Assembly (NCBI RefSeq): GCF_000732195.1
Contig: NZ_JNNU01000011.1
Location: forward strand, 181,930 to 245,929
Length of the DNA: 64,000 nt
From: Neorhizobium vignae
Lineage (GTDB): Bacteria; Pseudomonadota; Alphaproteobacteria; Rhizobiales; Rhizobiaceae
Direction of reading: 5' to 3'
Positions 27,758-37,100 of the stretch are shown in pieces; the first letter of the stretch is position 1, and each line of letters opens with the position of its first letter. The notes beneath the pieces are model-generated. The model was not told where the DNA came from, searched no databases, and saw only the letters and a program-made list of their open reading frames with translations. The translations under genes were made by a program, and so were the position numbers.

Positions 27758-28681
27758 ATGTCCTTCTTCCCCGGAAACGACCCGGTCGCGGGCGATGCCT
27801 TTGCCTGCGATGCGATCGAGAACCTGATCATTCCGCGCACCAGCGATATCGGCGGGTTTTCCGTGCGGCGCGCTTTGCCGAGCCGGCAGAAAAGGCTGGT
27901 GGGACCTTTCATCTTCTTCGACCGGATGGGACCGGCGCTGCTGCGCGCCGACGAGGCGCTGGACGTCAAGCCGCATCCGCATATCGGGCTTTCCACCGTC
28001 ACCTACCTGTTCGATGGCGAGATCAAGCATCGCGACAGCCTCGGCACCGAACTGGTCATCCGGCCGGGCGACATCAACCTGATGACCGCCGGCCGTGGCA
28101 TCGTGCATTCGGAACGCACGCCGGAAAACCTGCGCGGCCATCCGATGTCGGTCTCCGGGCTGCAGACGTGGCTGGCACTGCCGGACGACAAGGAGGAGAT
28201 CGATCCGACCTTCTCGCACACGGGCAAGGAAAAAATGCCGGTCATCGATGCGGACGGCGCGAGCGGCCGGGTGGTGATCGGCGCTTTCGAGGGTCTCGGT
28301 TCGCCCGTCTCGACCTTCACCGATACGCTCTATGTCGATCTCCGCCTCGAGGCTGGCAGGCGCTTCCCGTTTGCAGCGGCGCATGAGGAACGGGCGGTCT
28401 ACATTCTTTCCGGCGAACTGGTCGTTTCCGGCGACCGGTTTGCGGCAGACCAGCTTCTCGTCTTCCGTCCGGGCGACAATATCACGCTCGAAGCCGGCAC
28501 TCCGGGCTGCCATCTGATGCTGTTCGGCGGCGCTGCGCTGAATTCGAAGCGCTATATCTGGTGGAACTTCGTTTCCTCCTCCAAGGAGCGCATCGAAAAG
28601 GCGAAAGATGAGTGGCGCACAGGCCGTTTCGACATCGTCCCCGGGGACGAGGAGGAGTTTGTCCCCTTGCCCGTAGCCTGA
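27758..28681 (+). CDS. Pirin family protein
   Basis: Bicupin of 307 residues. The N-terminal cupin has PHPHIGLSTVTYLFDGEIKH with the pirin iron-binding His residues, followed by GRGIVHSERT with the last His and Glu region. The C-terminal pirin domain contains HEERAVYILSGE. Bacterial pirins include quercetinase-like enzymes and redox-linked regulators; the role here is unknown. It starts only 11 bp after the DUF86 remnant. Downstream, dxs follows by about 100 bp on the same strand. Confidence 0.9.
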   Translation: MSFFPGNDPVAGDAFACDAIENLIIPRTSDIGGFSVRRALPSRQKRLVGPFIFFDRMGPALLRADEALDVKPHPHIGLSTVTYLFDGEIKHRDSLGTELVIRPGDINLMTAGRGIVHSERTPENLRGHPMSVSGLQTWLALPDDKEEIDPTFSHTGKEKMPVIDADGASGRVVIGAFEGLGSPVSTFTDTLYVDLRLEAGRRFPFAAAHEERAVYILSGELVVSGDRFAADQLLVFRPGDNITLEAGTPGCHLMLFGGAALNSKRYIWWNFVSSSKERIEKAKDEWRTGRFDIVPGDEEEFVPLPVA

Positions 28682-28782
28682 AATCGGGTAGAACCGCGGG
28701 TCATGCAACTTGAAAAAGCCTGCTTTCTTCTCATCTTGGGGAGGAACACGCTTCCGGAAAAGAGCAGAAAAGGCCGCTATTC

Positions 28783-30702
28783 GTGACATCAACTCCCGCC
28801 ACGCCATTGCTCGACAAGGTCATGCTTCCCGCCGATCTTCGCGAGATCGAAGATCGCGACCTGACGCAGCTTGCCCGCGAATTGCGCGACGAGATGATCG
28901 ATGCGGTGTCGCGGACCGGTGGCCATCTCGGCGCCGGCCTTGGCGTCGTGGAACTGACGATCGCCATCCACAAGGTATTCAACACGCCGGACGACAGGCT
29001 GATCTTCGACGTCGGCCACCAGTGTTATCCGCACAAGATCCTGACCGGCCGGCGTGACCGCATTCGCACGCTGCGCCAGGAGGACGGGCTTTCCGGCTTC
29101 ACCCGCCGGGCCGAAAGCGAATACGATCCGTTCGGTGCCGCACACTCCTCCACCTCGATCTCCGCCGGCCTCGGCATGGCGGTCGCGGCCGACCTTTCCG
29201 GCTCGAAGCGCAATGTGATCGCGGTCATCGGCGACGGCGCGATGTCGGCCGGCATGGCCTATGAGGCGCTCAACAATGCCGGCGCGCTGGATGCGCGGCT
29301 GATCGTCATCTTGAACGACAACGACATGTCGATCGCCCCTCCGACCGGCGCAATGAGCGCCTATCTGGCGCGTCTCGCCTCTGGCCGCACCTATATGGGC
29401 TTTCGCGATCTCGGCAAGAAGCTGACCGCCTATCTCGGCAAGAATGTCGACCGGGCGATCACCCGCGCCGTTGAGCATGCGCGCGGATACGTCACCGGCG
29501 GCACCATGTTCGAGGAAATGGGTTTCTACCATATCGGCCCGATCGACGGTCATTCCTTCGACCATCTCCTGCCGGTGCTGCGCAATGTGCGCGACAATGC
29601 CCGCGGCCCGGTGCTGATCCATGTGGTGACGCAGAAGGGCAAGGGTTACGCGCCGGCGGAAGCCGCTGCCGACAAATACCACGGCGTCAACAAGTTCGAC
29701 GTCATCACCGGGGCGCAGGCGAAATCGAAACCGAACGCACCGAGTTATACGAGCGTCTTCGGCGAGGCGCTGGTTCAGGAAGCCGCGCTCGACGAGAAGA
29801 TCGTCGGCGTCACAGCCGCGATGCCGAACGGCACGGGCATAGACAAGCTGGCGGATGTCTTTCCTACCCGCACCTTCGATGTCGGCATTGCCGAACAGCA
29901 TGCGGTAACGTTTGCGGCAGGCCTTGCGGCGGAGGGCTACAAGCCTTTCTGCGCTCTCTATTCGACCTTCCTGCAGCGGGGTTACGACCAGGTCGTCCAC
30001 GACGTGGCGATCCAGGGACTGCCGGTCCGCTTCCCGATCGACCGCGCCGGCCTCGTCGGCGCCGACGGGCCGACCCATGCGGGATCGTTCGATACGACGT
30101 TCCTCGCCACCCTGCCGGGCATGGTGGTGATGGCTGCCGCCGACGAGGCGGAGCTGAAGCACATGGTGCGCACCGCCGCAGCCTATGACGAAGGCCCAAT
30201 CTCCTTCCGTTATCCGCGCGGTGAAGGCGTTGGGGTCGAGCTGCCGGAACGCGGCCGGATCCTCGAAATCGGCAAGGGCCGGGTGGTCAAGCAGGGCTCC
30301 AAGGTGGCGCTGCTCTCCTTCGGCACGCGCCTCAAGGAATGTGTGCTTGCAGCCGAGGATCTCGACGCCGCCGGTCTTTCCACGACGGTTGCGGATGCGC
30401 GTTTCGCCAAGCCGCTGGACCAGGATCTGATCCGCCAGCTCGCCCGCCATCACGAAGTGCTGATCACCATCGAGGAAGGGGCGGTCGGCGGATTCGGCAG
30501 CCATGTGCTGCAGTTCCTCGCGACCGAGGGCCTGCTCGACAACGGCCTGAAAATCCGCTCGCTGGTGCTGCCCGACATCTGGATGCAGCAGGCAAGCCCG
30601 GATGCGATGTATGCCAAGGCCGGCCTCGACCGCGCCGGCATCGTTTCGACCGTCTTCAAGACGCTCGGCCAGCCGCAGATCGGCGTCGGCTTTGCCGGCT
30701 GA
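28783..30702 (+). CDS. dxs: 1-deoxy-D-xylulose-5-phosphate synthase
   Basis: Thiamine-diphosphate enzyme of 639 residues that condenses pyruvate and glyceraldehyde-3-P, the first step of the MEP isoprenoid pathway. Motifs: [18 protein letters not shown], the ThDP site [18 protein letters not shown], the catalytic Glu in [17 protein letters not shown] and the C-terminal transketolase domain. The start is a GTG; it overlaps the TGA of a 27-codon open stretch (from 28703), which could provide coupling or be chance. In many rhizobia dxs is near tlyA; here tlyA is 5.6 kb away. Confidence 0.97.
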   Translation: MTSTPATPLLDKVMLPADLREIEDRDLTQLARELRDEMIDAVSRTGGHLGAGLGVVELTIAIHKVFNTPDDRLIFDVGHQCYPHKILTGRRDRIRTLRQEDGLSGFTRRAESEYDPFGAAHSSTSISAGLGMAVAADLSGSKRNVIAVIGDGAMSAGMAYEALNNAGALDARLIVILNDNDMSIAPPTGAMSAYLARLASGRTYMGFRDLGKKLTAYLGKNVDRAITRAVEHARGYVTGGTMFEEMGFYHIGPIDGHSFDHLLPVLRNVRDNARGPVLIHVVTQKGKGYAPAEAAADKYHGVNKFDVITGAQAKSKPNAPSYTSVFGEALVQEAALDEKIVGVTAAMPNGTGIDKLADVFPTRTFDVGIAEQHAVTFAAGLAAEGYKPFCALYSTFLQRGYDQVVHDVAIQGLPVRFPIDRAGLVGADGPTHAGSFDTTFLATLPGMVVMAAADEAELKHMVRTAAAYDEGPISFRYPRGEGVGVELPERGRILEIGKGRVVKQGSKVALLSFGTRLKECVLAAEDLDAAGLSTTVADARFAKPLDQDLIRQLARHHEVLITIEEGAVGGFGSHVLQFLATEGLLDNGLKIRSLVLPDIWMQQASPDAMYAKAGLDRAGIVSTVFKTLGQPQIGVGFAG

Positions 30703-30728
30703 GCCCGGCCGCCAGGCTCTCCCGGGCT
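30702..30728. terminator. Hairpin overlapping both stop codons of dxs and the convergent oxygenase gene
   Basis: AGCCCGG and CCGGGCT form a 7-bp stem that begins in the dxs stop codon and ends in the stop of the convergent gene. There is no T run on either side, so it is at best a weak bidirectional terminator. Confidence 0.35.
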
Positions 30729-31566
30729 AGAAACCGAGCCGGCTCAAGGGCCCGATGATCTTGCGATAGAGCAGCGGCGGCGTGAACTCCCGCAGCACGT
30801 CACGGCGGATTTCGGCATAGTCCTTCTTGTCCGCCGAATTCGGCCGCGGTTTGAAGAGCGTGGAATGCGACTTGCGGGATTCGTCCCAGGTCGCCGTGTA
30901 ATAATAGAGGGCGATCGAGTCCCTCGACTTGTCTTCCGGATGGTTCACGACGCTGGGATTGCCATGGAAGGAGTCCGACGTGGTCGAGAAGGTGACCATG
31001 CGGTTGAACAGCGGGGTGAAACTGTGCACCTTGCCCTTCATCTCCTTGTCCCATATTTCGAACGAACCGCCCCACTCCTCCCGCCAGCCCTTGTTGAGAT
31101 AGATCAGCGTGTTGAGACGGCGTTCGACCTTCATCTTGGAATGAAGGTTGAAATCCGCGTGGATATCGAGATGCCCGCCGTTGGCCGTTTCATGGACGCC
31201 GGCACCGAAAAAGAACGGGTCTGGGATCAATCCCTCGATGCCGGTCATCTCCTCCAGGAACAGGATGAAGGGGCGCGAATTCAGCGCGTAGAACAGGTTC
31301 CTGGTGTAGGTCGGAAGCCGCTCCGGAGCATAGGAGACCTTCTTGTTCTCCTGCGCTCTCGCAAACGTCGTCTCCTTTTCGGGGCGGTTCCTGAGGTCGG
31401 TCAGGACGTTTTCCAGAACCTGCTCGGGCAGGAAATTGTCGATGCAGATATGCGGGTAAGGCAATGCCGACCGGTAAGCCTCGGCATAATTCCTGGCCAT
31501 CGATCGAGCAGCATCTACATCTGCCAGAAGAGTATCTGGATCAATGGGATATACTAACTGCGCCAT
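30727..31566 (-). CDS. 2-oxoglutarate/Fe(II)-dependent oxygenase (prolyl-4-hydroxylase type)
   Basis: Protein of 279 residues with the double-stranded beta-helix pattern of 2OG-Fe(II) enzymes. The iron ligands are HADFN (His-x-Asp) and the His of DSFHGNPS; the Arg in DKSRDSIALYYYT is in position to bind 2-oxoglutarate. RLNTLIYLNKGWREEWGG between them fits the prolyl-4-hydroxylase superfamily. A strong GGGGGAG ribosome binding site precedes the ATG. It stands alone, convergent with dxs. Related enzymes often modify sugars or peptides at the cell surface; the substrate is not predictable. Confidence 0.85.
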   Translation of the reverse strand: MAQLVYPIDPDTLLADVDAARSMARNYAEAYRSALPYPHICIDNFLPEQVLENVLTDLRNRPEKETTFARAQENKKVSYAPERLPTYTRNLFYALNSRPFILFLEEMTGIEGLIPDPFFFGAGVHETANGGHLDIHADFNLHSKMKVERRLNTLIYLNKGWREEWGGSFEIWDKEMKGKVHSFTPLFNRMVTFSTTSDSFHGNPSVVNHPEDKSRDSIALYYYTATWDESRKSHSTLFKPRPNSADKKDYAEIRRDVLREFTPPLLYRKIIGPLSRLGF

Positions 31567-31824
31567 TACACTCCCCCAAACTATACTTTGGTCAGAGTGT
31601 CATGTTTTTTGGAAGGCGCAAGCATACCAAAAGCCCATACTTCGAAAGCATTAGTTGCCAGAGGGATTCCCAATCAAACCGTTCGTTTTAAAAATTCTGA
31701 TTTTAAATCAATAGCTTCAGTTGACGGCGCCTTGCACCCCGGCACCCCTTTTCCAGGGCAAGGCTCCGAGGCAGTAATCCTTCTACGTCGAATGAACTAA
31801 TGGGGCCAATCGAGGGCGCTGTCT
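31567..31824. other. AT-rich intergenic region; no gene seen
   Basis: This 258-bp gap is clearly less GC-rich than its surroundings, with runs such as TTTTAAAAATTCTGATTTTA. Short open stretches here lack start signals and protein-like composition. It probably holds the promoter of the oxygenase gene on the minus strand. Confidence 0.35.
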
Positions 31825-32412
31825 CTAGCTCCGCTCGCCCTCGATCGCCATGTCGAACTGCACGACGTTGGAATAGATCGGCGTGCCGACGTCCATGGCG
31901 TAGCGCGAGCGGTAGATCTTGCCGCTGACGTTGAAGCCTATCTTTCGGCCGCTCCAGGAGGTCAGCTTCACATCGAAGATTTCGGCTGAGCTATGCCCCT
32001 TGGCGGTCAGGGTGCCGGTGATGCGGGCGCTGTCCGGCCCGGTCTGCTCGACCCGTTCCGATCGGAACGAGATCGTCTCGAACCGAGAGGAATCGAAGAC
32101 GGCGCCGGAGCGCAGGAAAGCATCGATGCGATCCTGGCCGGTGCTGACGCTTTCCGGCTTCAGGTCGAAATTCACCATGGAATGCGCGAGATCGCCGGCC
32201 TTCAGGTTGAACGTGCCCGAAAACTTGCCGAATTTTCCCTTGATGCCGCCGCCGCCGACCTGATCCACCGCAAAGGCGATGCGGGAGCCGGGCGTGATGG
32301 CATAACGCCCGGCCGCCTCCGCGAGGCTCGGGACGTCGACCGCGGAGAAGCTGGCCTGGGGAAGCGACATGGTGAGCAGCATTGCTGTGATGACGGCTGT
32401 CTTGCGGGTCAT
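31825..32412 (-). CDS. YceI-family periplasmic lipid-binding protein
   Basis: Secreted protein of 195 residues. The signal peptide MTRKTAVITAMLLTMSLPQA is followed by a lipocalin-like YceI domain: RIAFAVDQVGGGGIKGKF, then GTFNLKAGDL and FDSSRFETISFRS. YceI proteins bind polyisoprenoid-type lipids, possibly ubiquinone. The start overlaps the upstream cytochrome b561 stop (ATGA), a common pairing that suggests a quinone-linked redox role. The open frame continues upstream inside the b561 gene, but only the ATG at 32412 gives a signal peptide. Confidence 0.9.
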   Translation of the reverse strand: MTRKTAVITAMLLTMSLPQASFSAVDVPSLAEAAGRYAITPGSRIAFAVDQVGGGGIKGKFGKFSGTFNLKAGDLAHSMVNFDLKPESVSTGQDRIDAFLRSGAVFDSSRFETISFRSERVEQTGPDSARITGTLTAKGHSSAEIFDVKLTSWSGRKIGFNVSGKIYRSRYAMDVGTPIYSNVVQFDMAIEGERS

Positions 32413-33002
32413 GGTCCCGGCTCCTCGATTGACGTTTTGACGGTGCGGTACCGGCTGCCGAGCATGCGGGTGAGCACGTCGTCGTGCCTGACATAGTGGT
32501 GGTAGAGTGCGGCGGCGGAATGCAGGAAGACGAGCGCCAGCGTGGAATAGGCGAGAACCGCATGGACGGTCGTCCACCACGCCTCGGCGGCTTCCGACTT
32601 CGGCACCGGAAGATGCGGAATGACGACGAGGTTGAACGCGAAGGTCGGAATTTCGAGCGGCGACACGGAAGCGATCATCCAGCCTGCCACGGGCACAGCC
32701 ACCGCCAAGGCCAGCAGCAGGTAGTGCATCCCATGTGCCGAGCGACGTTCCAGGGCACCCAGACCTTCCACGGGCCTCACCCTCGCGACAGTCAGCGAAC
32801 GGACGAGCCTCACGGCGGCCAGAAGAAGCGCCAGCATGCCGAAGGACTTGTGCCACTGGAAGAGCGCGAACTGCAGGGCGGGGTCGATGGATTGCCGGGT
32901 CATGACAAAGCCGAGGACCAGCAGGCCGAAGATCAGCACCGCGATCAGCCAGTGCAGAGCAATCGCGACAAGATCATAGCCATCGGCGGAGCGACGCGGC
33001 AT
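32409..33002 (-). CDS. Cytochrome b561
   Basis: Four-helix di-heme membrane protein of 197 residues. Helix 1 contains IALHWLIAVLIFGLLVLGFV; further heme-ligand His residues are in FQWHKSFGMLALLL, HGMHYLLLALAVAVPVAGW and TVHAVLAYSTLALVFLHSAA. It likely passes electrons between ubiquinone and periplasmic acceptors. It overlaps the yceI-type gene by 4 bp in one transcription unit. A short AT-rich stretch just upstream may hold the promoter. Confidence 0.9.
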   Translation of the reverse strand: MPRRSADGYDLVAIALHWLIAVLIFGLLVLGFVMTRQSIDPALQFALFQWHKSFGMLALLLAAVRLVRSLTVARVRPVEGLGALERRSAHGMHYLLLALAVAVPVAGWMIASVSPLEIPTFAFNLVVIPHLPVPKSEAAEAWWTTVHAVLAYSTLALVFLHSAAALYHHYVRHDDVLTRMLGSRYRTVKTSIEEPGP

Positions 33003-33123
33003 CGGACGTTTCCGGAATTCTTCGGCAATTCACAAAAGGAAACATCTTACTTTCCAAGCCGAGCGGCAAGCGCCGTCCCGATCACGCTCATTCAATATTA
33101 TTGAATAGAGATTTGTGCCGCCG

Positions 33124-34119
33124 TTACTGATCGGCGGCCGTCAGGAACAGGATATTCAAATCCTTTTCCGGGTAGAAATCGTCAGCGGTCATCTCGAAGG
33201 TCGTCGGTCCGATCTTCTTCACGCCGTTGCCGCAGAAGCTGACGTAGTCCTGCGCCCTGCCCTTGTCGATCGTCAGCTTGAACTTGCCGATCGAGCCGCC
33301 CCAGTTGGCGCCGGTGGTGAGGATGTACGACACCCATTGCTCAGTATAGTTGGGACCGCTTTTCCCGGCTGCTGCTTCGAGCTTTGCGGCCGTCTTCATG
33401 AAGGCGGCGTCGATGCAGTAGCGCTCAGCATAGTCCCTATAGTTCGTCGCCGGCTTGCCCTGGTCGATGAAGGTCATGGCGACAGTACCGCCGACGCTCG
33501 GCTTGTAGCGGTGGCTGACGCGGACGGGCTTTCCTGCCGGGAATTTCGTCTTCCACCAATAAACCGATCGCAGCGTCCAGGCCGGCGTCAGATCTTCCTG
33601 CCAGCCCTTGCCCGCATCGTAGCGGTTGACGAACACCAGCCCCTCGGCGATCCAGGCGGTCTTCACGTCTTCGGGCAGGGCCTTGAGTGCGGCGAGCGTC
33701 CTGTCGCTATAGGGCAGAAGCGGAATGTTGCGCGCAACGAGTTCGTCGGTACGGTCGATGCCGGCCGCCAGCACCCGCTGCTGCAGTTCCGGCTTGATCT
33801 GGCGGCTGTCGTGCACGACGGAGAAGCCGAGGAAATTGTCGTCGTCGGTATCGTCGAGCGCGATATTGCTGTCCATGCTGCCGGTGATATCCGGCATCGG
33901 GAAGGCGATGACGCTTTCGACATCCTTGTCGCTCGTATTCTTGAAGACGTAGTCGACCAGCACTTCCTCGCGGGAAATGTAGAGCTGCTCCTCGGCCATG
34001 GTGACGTCGGAGGTCTGGACGTAGATCAGCCCGCCCGTCTTCAGTTCCGCCATGGAATCGTTGGCGAGTGCCGGGTTCGAGACAAGCAAAAGCCCGCCGA
34101 TCAGCAAGGTCCACCGCAT
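33124..34119 (-). CDS. DUF4424 family secreted protein
   Basis: Protein of 331 residues with a signal peptide (MRWTLLIGGLLLVSNPALAN), so periplasmic. It matches the DUF4424 pattern: DSMAELKTGGLIYVQTSDVT after cleavage, then EEQLYISREEVLVDYVFKN and VIAFPMPDITG, and late YVSFCGNGVKKIGPTTFE. Two late Cys residues could form a disulfide. No function is established for the family. It is transcribed alone, downstream of the chemoreceptor gene but separated from it by a strong terminator. Confidence 0.8.
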   Translation of the reverse strand: MRWTLLIGGLLLVSNPALANDSMAELKTGGLIYVQTSDVTMAEEQLYISREEVLVDYVFKNTSDKDVESVIAFPMPDITGSMDSNIALDDTDDDNFLGFSVVHDSRQIKPELQQRVLAAGIDRTDELVARNIPLLPYSDRTLAALKALPEDVKTAWIAEGLVFVNRYDAGKGWQEDLTPAWTLRSVYWWKTKFPAGKPVRVSHRYKPSVGGTVAMTFIDQGKPATNYRDYAERYCIDAAFMKTAAKLEAAAGKSGPNYTEQWVSYILTTGANWGGSIGKFKLTIDKGRAQDYVSFCGNGVKKIGPTTFEMTADDFYPEKDLNILFLTAADQ

Positions 34120-34186
34120 TTCCGTCCCTCCGGTTCGCTGCCGGCTTTCCGGCCGCCGGAAGATAGACGCAAATGCTGAAACAGAG

Positions 34187-34218
34187 AAGGCAGGCCGGAT
34201 GGTCTTCCGGCCTGCCTT
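34187..34218 (-). terminator. Strong hairpin terminator after the chemoreceptor gene
   Basis: A perfect 13-bp stem, AAGGCAGGCCGGA / TCCGGCCTGCCTT, with a 6-base loop, lies 24 bp past the chemoreceptor stop. On the minus strand it ends CTTCTCTGTTTC, a broken T tract. Confidence 0.75.
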
Positions 34219-34241
34219 TGAGATCGAGCCCTATGGGCGGA

Positions 34242-36182
34242 TCAGAATTCCGACCACTCTTCCTTCACGGCCGCAGCACTCGCCGCCTTGCCGGAAAAGG
34301 CGCGGGCGACGGTGGAACGGAGGGCATTTGCCGGCGATGCCACCGGACGGGCGGCCGACGGCGCCGCAACCGGACGCGAAATTCGGGCCGCCGGGGTGCC
34401 CCCGAAGTTGAACTGCCTCAGCAGGGCATCGAGCGCCTGGGCTTCCTGGGCAAGCTTGTGGCTTGCCGCGTTCTGCTCCTCGACCATGGCGGCGTTCTGC
34501 TGCGTGCCCTGGTCCATTGCGTTGACAGAGGTGTTGATCTCCTGGAGACCGGTCGACTGCTCGCGGGTGGAGATGACGATGGCGGAAAGGTGCTGGTTGA
34601 TCTGCTGCACTTCACCGACGATCGCCTCCAGCGCCTGGCCGGTCTCGCCGACCAGCGCGACGCCAGCATCCACCTGCTGGCTGGAGGTGGTGATCAACGC
34701 CTTGATCTCCTTTGCCGCATTGGCGGAACGCTGAGCAAGCTCGCGGACTTCCTGTGCGACGACCGCGAAACCCTTGCCCGCCTCACCGGCGCGAGCGGCC
34801 TCGACGCCTGCATTAAGCGCGAGCAGGTTGGTCTGGAAGGCGATATCGTCGATGACGGAGATGATATTGCTGATCTCGCCGGACGACTTCGAGATCTGCT
34901 CCATGGCGGAGACCGCCCGGCGGACCACCTCGCCCGACTTCTCGGCACCGATGCGGGTACGCTCGACGCGCTGTCCGACATCTTCTGCGCGGCGGGCGGA
35001 TTCCTTCACCGTCGTCGTCACCTGTTCGAGTGCGGCGGCTGTCTCCTCGACGGCTGCGGCCTGCTGTTCGGTGCGACGGCCGAGATCGTCGGCCGCGGAG
35101 CGGATTTCACCCGCGCCGGAGCTGATCGCCGAGGCGTTCTCGCCGACCGCCTGGAGGGCCGACTGCAGCCGGCCGAGCGCCTGGTTGAAGTCGGTGCGCA
35201 GCCGGTCGAGATTGCCGGAGAACGGCTTTTCGATGCGGTAGGCCACATCGCCATCGGCAAGGCTTGCAAGCCCCGTGGCGAGCGCGTCGATCGCAAATTC
35301 GAGATTGGCGGCTTCGCGGGCCTTATGGGCGTCGTTGTCGAGGCGTTCGCGCTCGCTGGTGTCGCGCAGGATATCGGCATCGCGGGCCAGACGCTGCTTT
35401 TCGATGGCCGCGTCCTTGAAGACCGTGACGGCCTTGGCCATCCGGCCGACTTCGTCGCCGCGTTCGAGAGCCGGGACCTGGATGTCATGATTGCCACCTG
35501 CAAGGCTGGTCATGGCGTCCGTCATGCCCACGATCGGCTTGACGATGACGCGCGACAGGGCCAGCACGAGGGCAACCGCGATCAGGCCGGCAATGCCGCC
35601 GCCCATCAGAAGCGTCAGCAGCAGATCGGTGTGTGCGCGGGTCTGGGAATTGACCATGGCGGTGGAGAGGTCGAAAGCCTGCTTCTTGATCTTGGCGGCA
35701 GCCTCGCGGAAGACGTCGAGCTGACCTTTAGACTGGTTGCGGCCGATCTCGATGACTTCGTCGATCGGCTTGCTGGTGTTCTTGCGCGCATCGAGCTGCG
35801 GAACGGTGAGCTGGGTGTGGAACACATCGGCTGCGGCCCGCATCGCATCGAGCGAAGTCAGCATATCCGGCATACCGACGGCAGCCTTCTTGGCGGCGTC
35901 GATCGCCGTAATCATCTTCTCGCGGTTGTTGAAGACGTCGGCATAGGTGCTGTCGCTCTTGAAGAGCAGGAAGCCGCGCTGATTGACGGCTTGTTCCAGC
36001 ATGGCTTCGAGCGCTGCGTCCACATGCATCAGGATGGTCTGGGAGACGACCTGCTGCGCGGAAGACCGGCTCGATTTCAAGGCCTGCCAATACACGCCGG
36101 CGGACGCCAGCAGGCAGACCGACATCAACGCCGCAAAGGTGATGATCAGCTTCTTGTTCAGGGATAGGTTGTTAAGCGACAT
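34242..36182 (-). CDS. Methyl-accepting chemotaxis protein with CheR-tether C-terminus
   Basis: Inner-membrane chemoreceptor of 646 residues. TM1 is near residues 11-32 ([20 protein letters not shown]). A helical periplasmic sensor domain follows, then TM2 near 190-210, HAMP ([20 protein letters not shown]), a second HAMP-like region near 300 and the signalling domain with the hairpin tip [20 protein letters not shown]. The protein ends EEWSEF, a W-x-x-F pentapeptide like the tether that binds CheR methyltransferase. The sensor domain looks like a four-helix bundle with no recognisable ligand motif. It is a single gene ended by a strong terminator. Confidence 0.93.
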   Translation of the reverse strand: MSLNNLSLNKKLIITFAALMSVCLLASAGVYWQALKSSRSSAQQVVSQTILMHVDAALEAMLEQAVNQRGFLLFKSDSTYADVFNNREKMITAIDAAKKAAVGMPDMLTSLDAMRAAADVFHTQLTVPQLDARKNTSKPIDEVIEIGRNQSKGQLDVFREAAAKIKKQAFDLSTAMVNSQTRAHTDLLLTLLMGGGIAGLIAVALVLALSRVIVKPIVGMTDAMTSLAGGNHDIQVPALERGDEVGRMAKAVTVFKDAAIEKQRLARDADILRDTSERERLDNDAHKAREAANLEFAIDALATGLASLADGDVAYRIEKPFSGNLDRLRTDFNQALGRLQSALQAVGENASAISSGAGEIRSAADDLGRRTEQQAAAVEETAAALEQVTTTVKESARRAEDVGQRVERTRIGAEKSGEVVRRAVSAMEQISKSSGEISNIISVIDDIAFQTNLLALNAGVEAARAGEAGKGFAVVAQEVRELAQRSANAAKEIKALITTSSQQVDAGVALVGETGQALEAIVGEVQQINQHLSAIVISTREQSTGLQEINTSVNAMDQGTQQNAAMVEEQNAASHKLAQEAQALDALLRQFNFGGTPAARISRPVAAPSAARPVASPANALRSTVARAFSGKAASAAAVKEEWSEF

Positions 36183-36335
36183 CAGGGGCTTCCGCTCTCA
36201 GTTGAAACAGCATTGGATATCTCCTCCAGTCTGGAGAGAATCCCAACATGATTAAAATTTGATTGAATGCGGCCGGGAGTTTTCATGAAGCAAGCCCCTT
36301 GCAAGCCAGGCGATAGGCAGGCATTGACTGCTACC

Positions 36336-37100
36336 ATGTCCTCAATTCCTGAAAACCAACGCCTCGACCAGCTTCTCGTCTCGCTCAATCTCGTCGCGAG
36401 CCGAGCCCGTGCGCGCGATGCGATCGCTCGCGGCACCGTCACCGTCAACGGCCGCGTCGTCACCAAACCGAGCCTCACCTTCCCGCTCGACGCCAAACTC
36501 ACCATCGACGACCCGGCGCAGGATTACGTGTCCCGCGCGGCGCTGAAGCTCGTCGCGGCGTTCGACCACTTCAAGCTCGACCCGGCAGGCCATGACTGTC
36601 TCGATATCGGCGCCTCGACCGGCGGCTTTACCGAAGTGCTGATCATGCGCGGCGCAGAACATGTCACCTCGATCGACGTCGGCCACGGACAGATGCATCC
36701 GCGGCTGCTCGCAGAGCCGCGCGTCACCAATATCGAAGGCCTCAACGCCCGCTATCTGACCGCCGAGGATTACGACGACCGCGAGATCACCTTCATCGTC
36801 TCCGACGTCTCGTTCATATCGTTGAAGCTGGCGCTGGCGCCGGCCCTCGATCTTGCCGAGCCCGGCGCGCATTGCGTGCTGCTGGTCAAGCCGCAATTCG
36901 AGGCCGGACGCGATGCGATCAGCAAGGCCGGGCTGTTGAAGGAGCCGGAGACGGCGCCCCAGGTCGCAGCCGAACTCGAACGCTGGCTCGTCGAAGAAAT
37001 GGGGTGGGCAAGCCTCGGGCTGATCCCCTCCCCGATCGCCGGCGGCGACGGCAACCAGGAATACCTGCTCGCAGGCGTGAAGCCCGGGGAACCGTCATGA
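36336..37100 (+). CDS. tlyA: TlyA-type rRNA 2'-O-methyltransferase
   Basis: Protein of 254 residues. An N-terminal S4 RNA-binding domain (QRLDQLLVSLNLVASRARAR, then GTVTVNGRVVTKPS) is followed by an FtsJ-like methyltransferase with SAM motif DIGASTGGFTEVL and IDVGHGQMHPRL. TlyA methylates 2'-OH of cytidines in 16S and/or 23S rRNA. The ATG giving MSSIPENQRLD was chosen; an in-frame ATG 69 bases upstream adds a non-conserved leader. It overlaps the next methyltransferase gene by 4 bp. Confidence 0.9.
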   Translation: MSSIPENQRLDQLLVSLNLVASRARARDAIARGTVTVNGRVVTKPSLTFPLDAKLTIDDPAQDYVSRAALKLVAAFDHFKLDPAGHDCLDIGASTGGFTEVLIMRGAEHVTSIDVGHGQMHPRLLAEPRVTNIEGLNARYLTAEDYDDREITFIVSDVSFISLKLALAPALDLAEPGAHCVLLVKPQFEAGRDAISKAGLLKEPETAPQVAAELERWLVEEMGWASLGLIPSPIAGGDGNQEYLLAGVKPGEPS

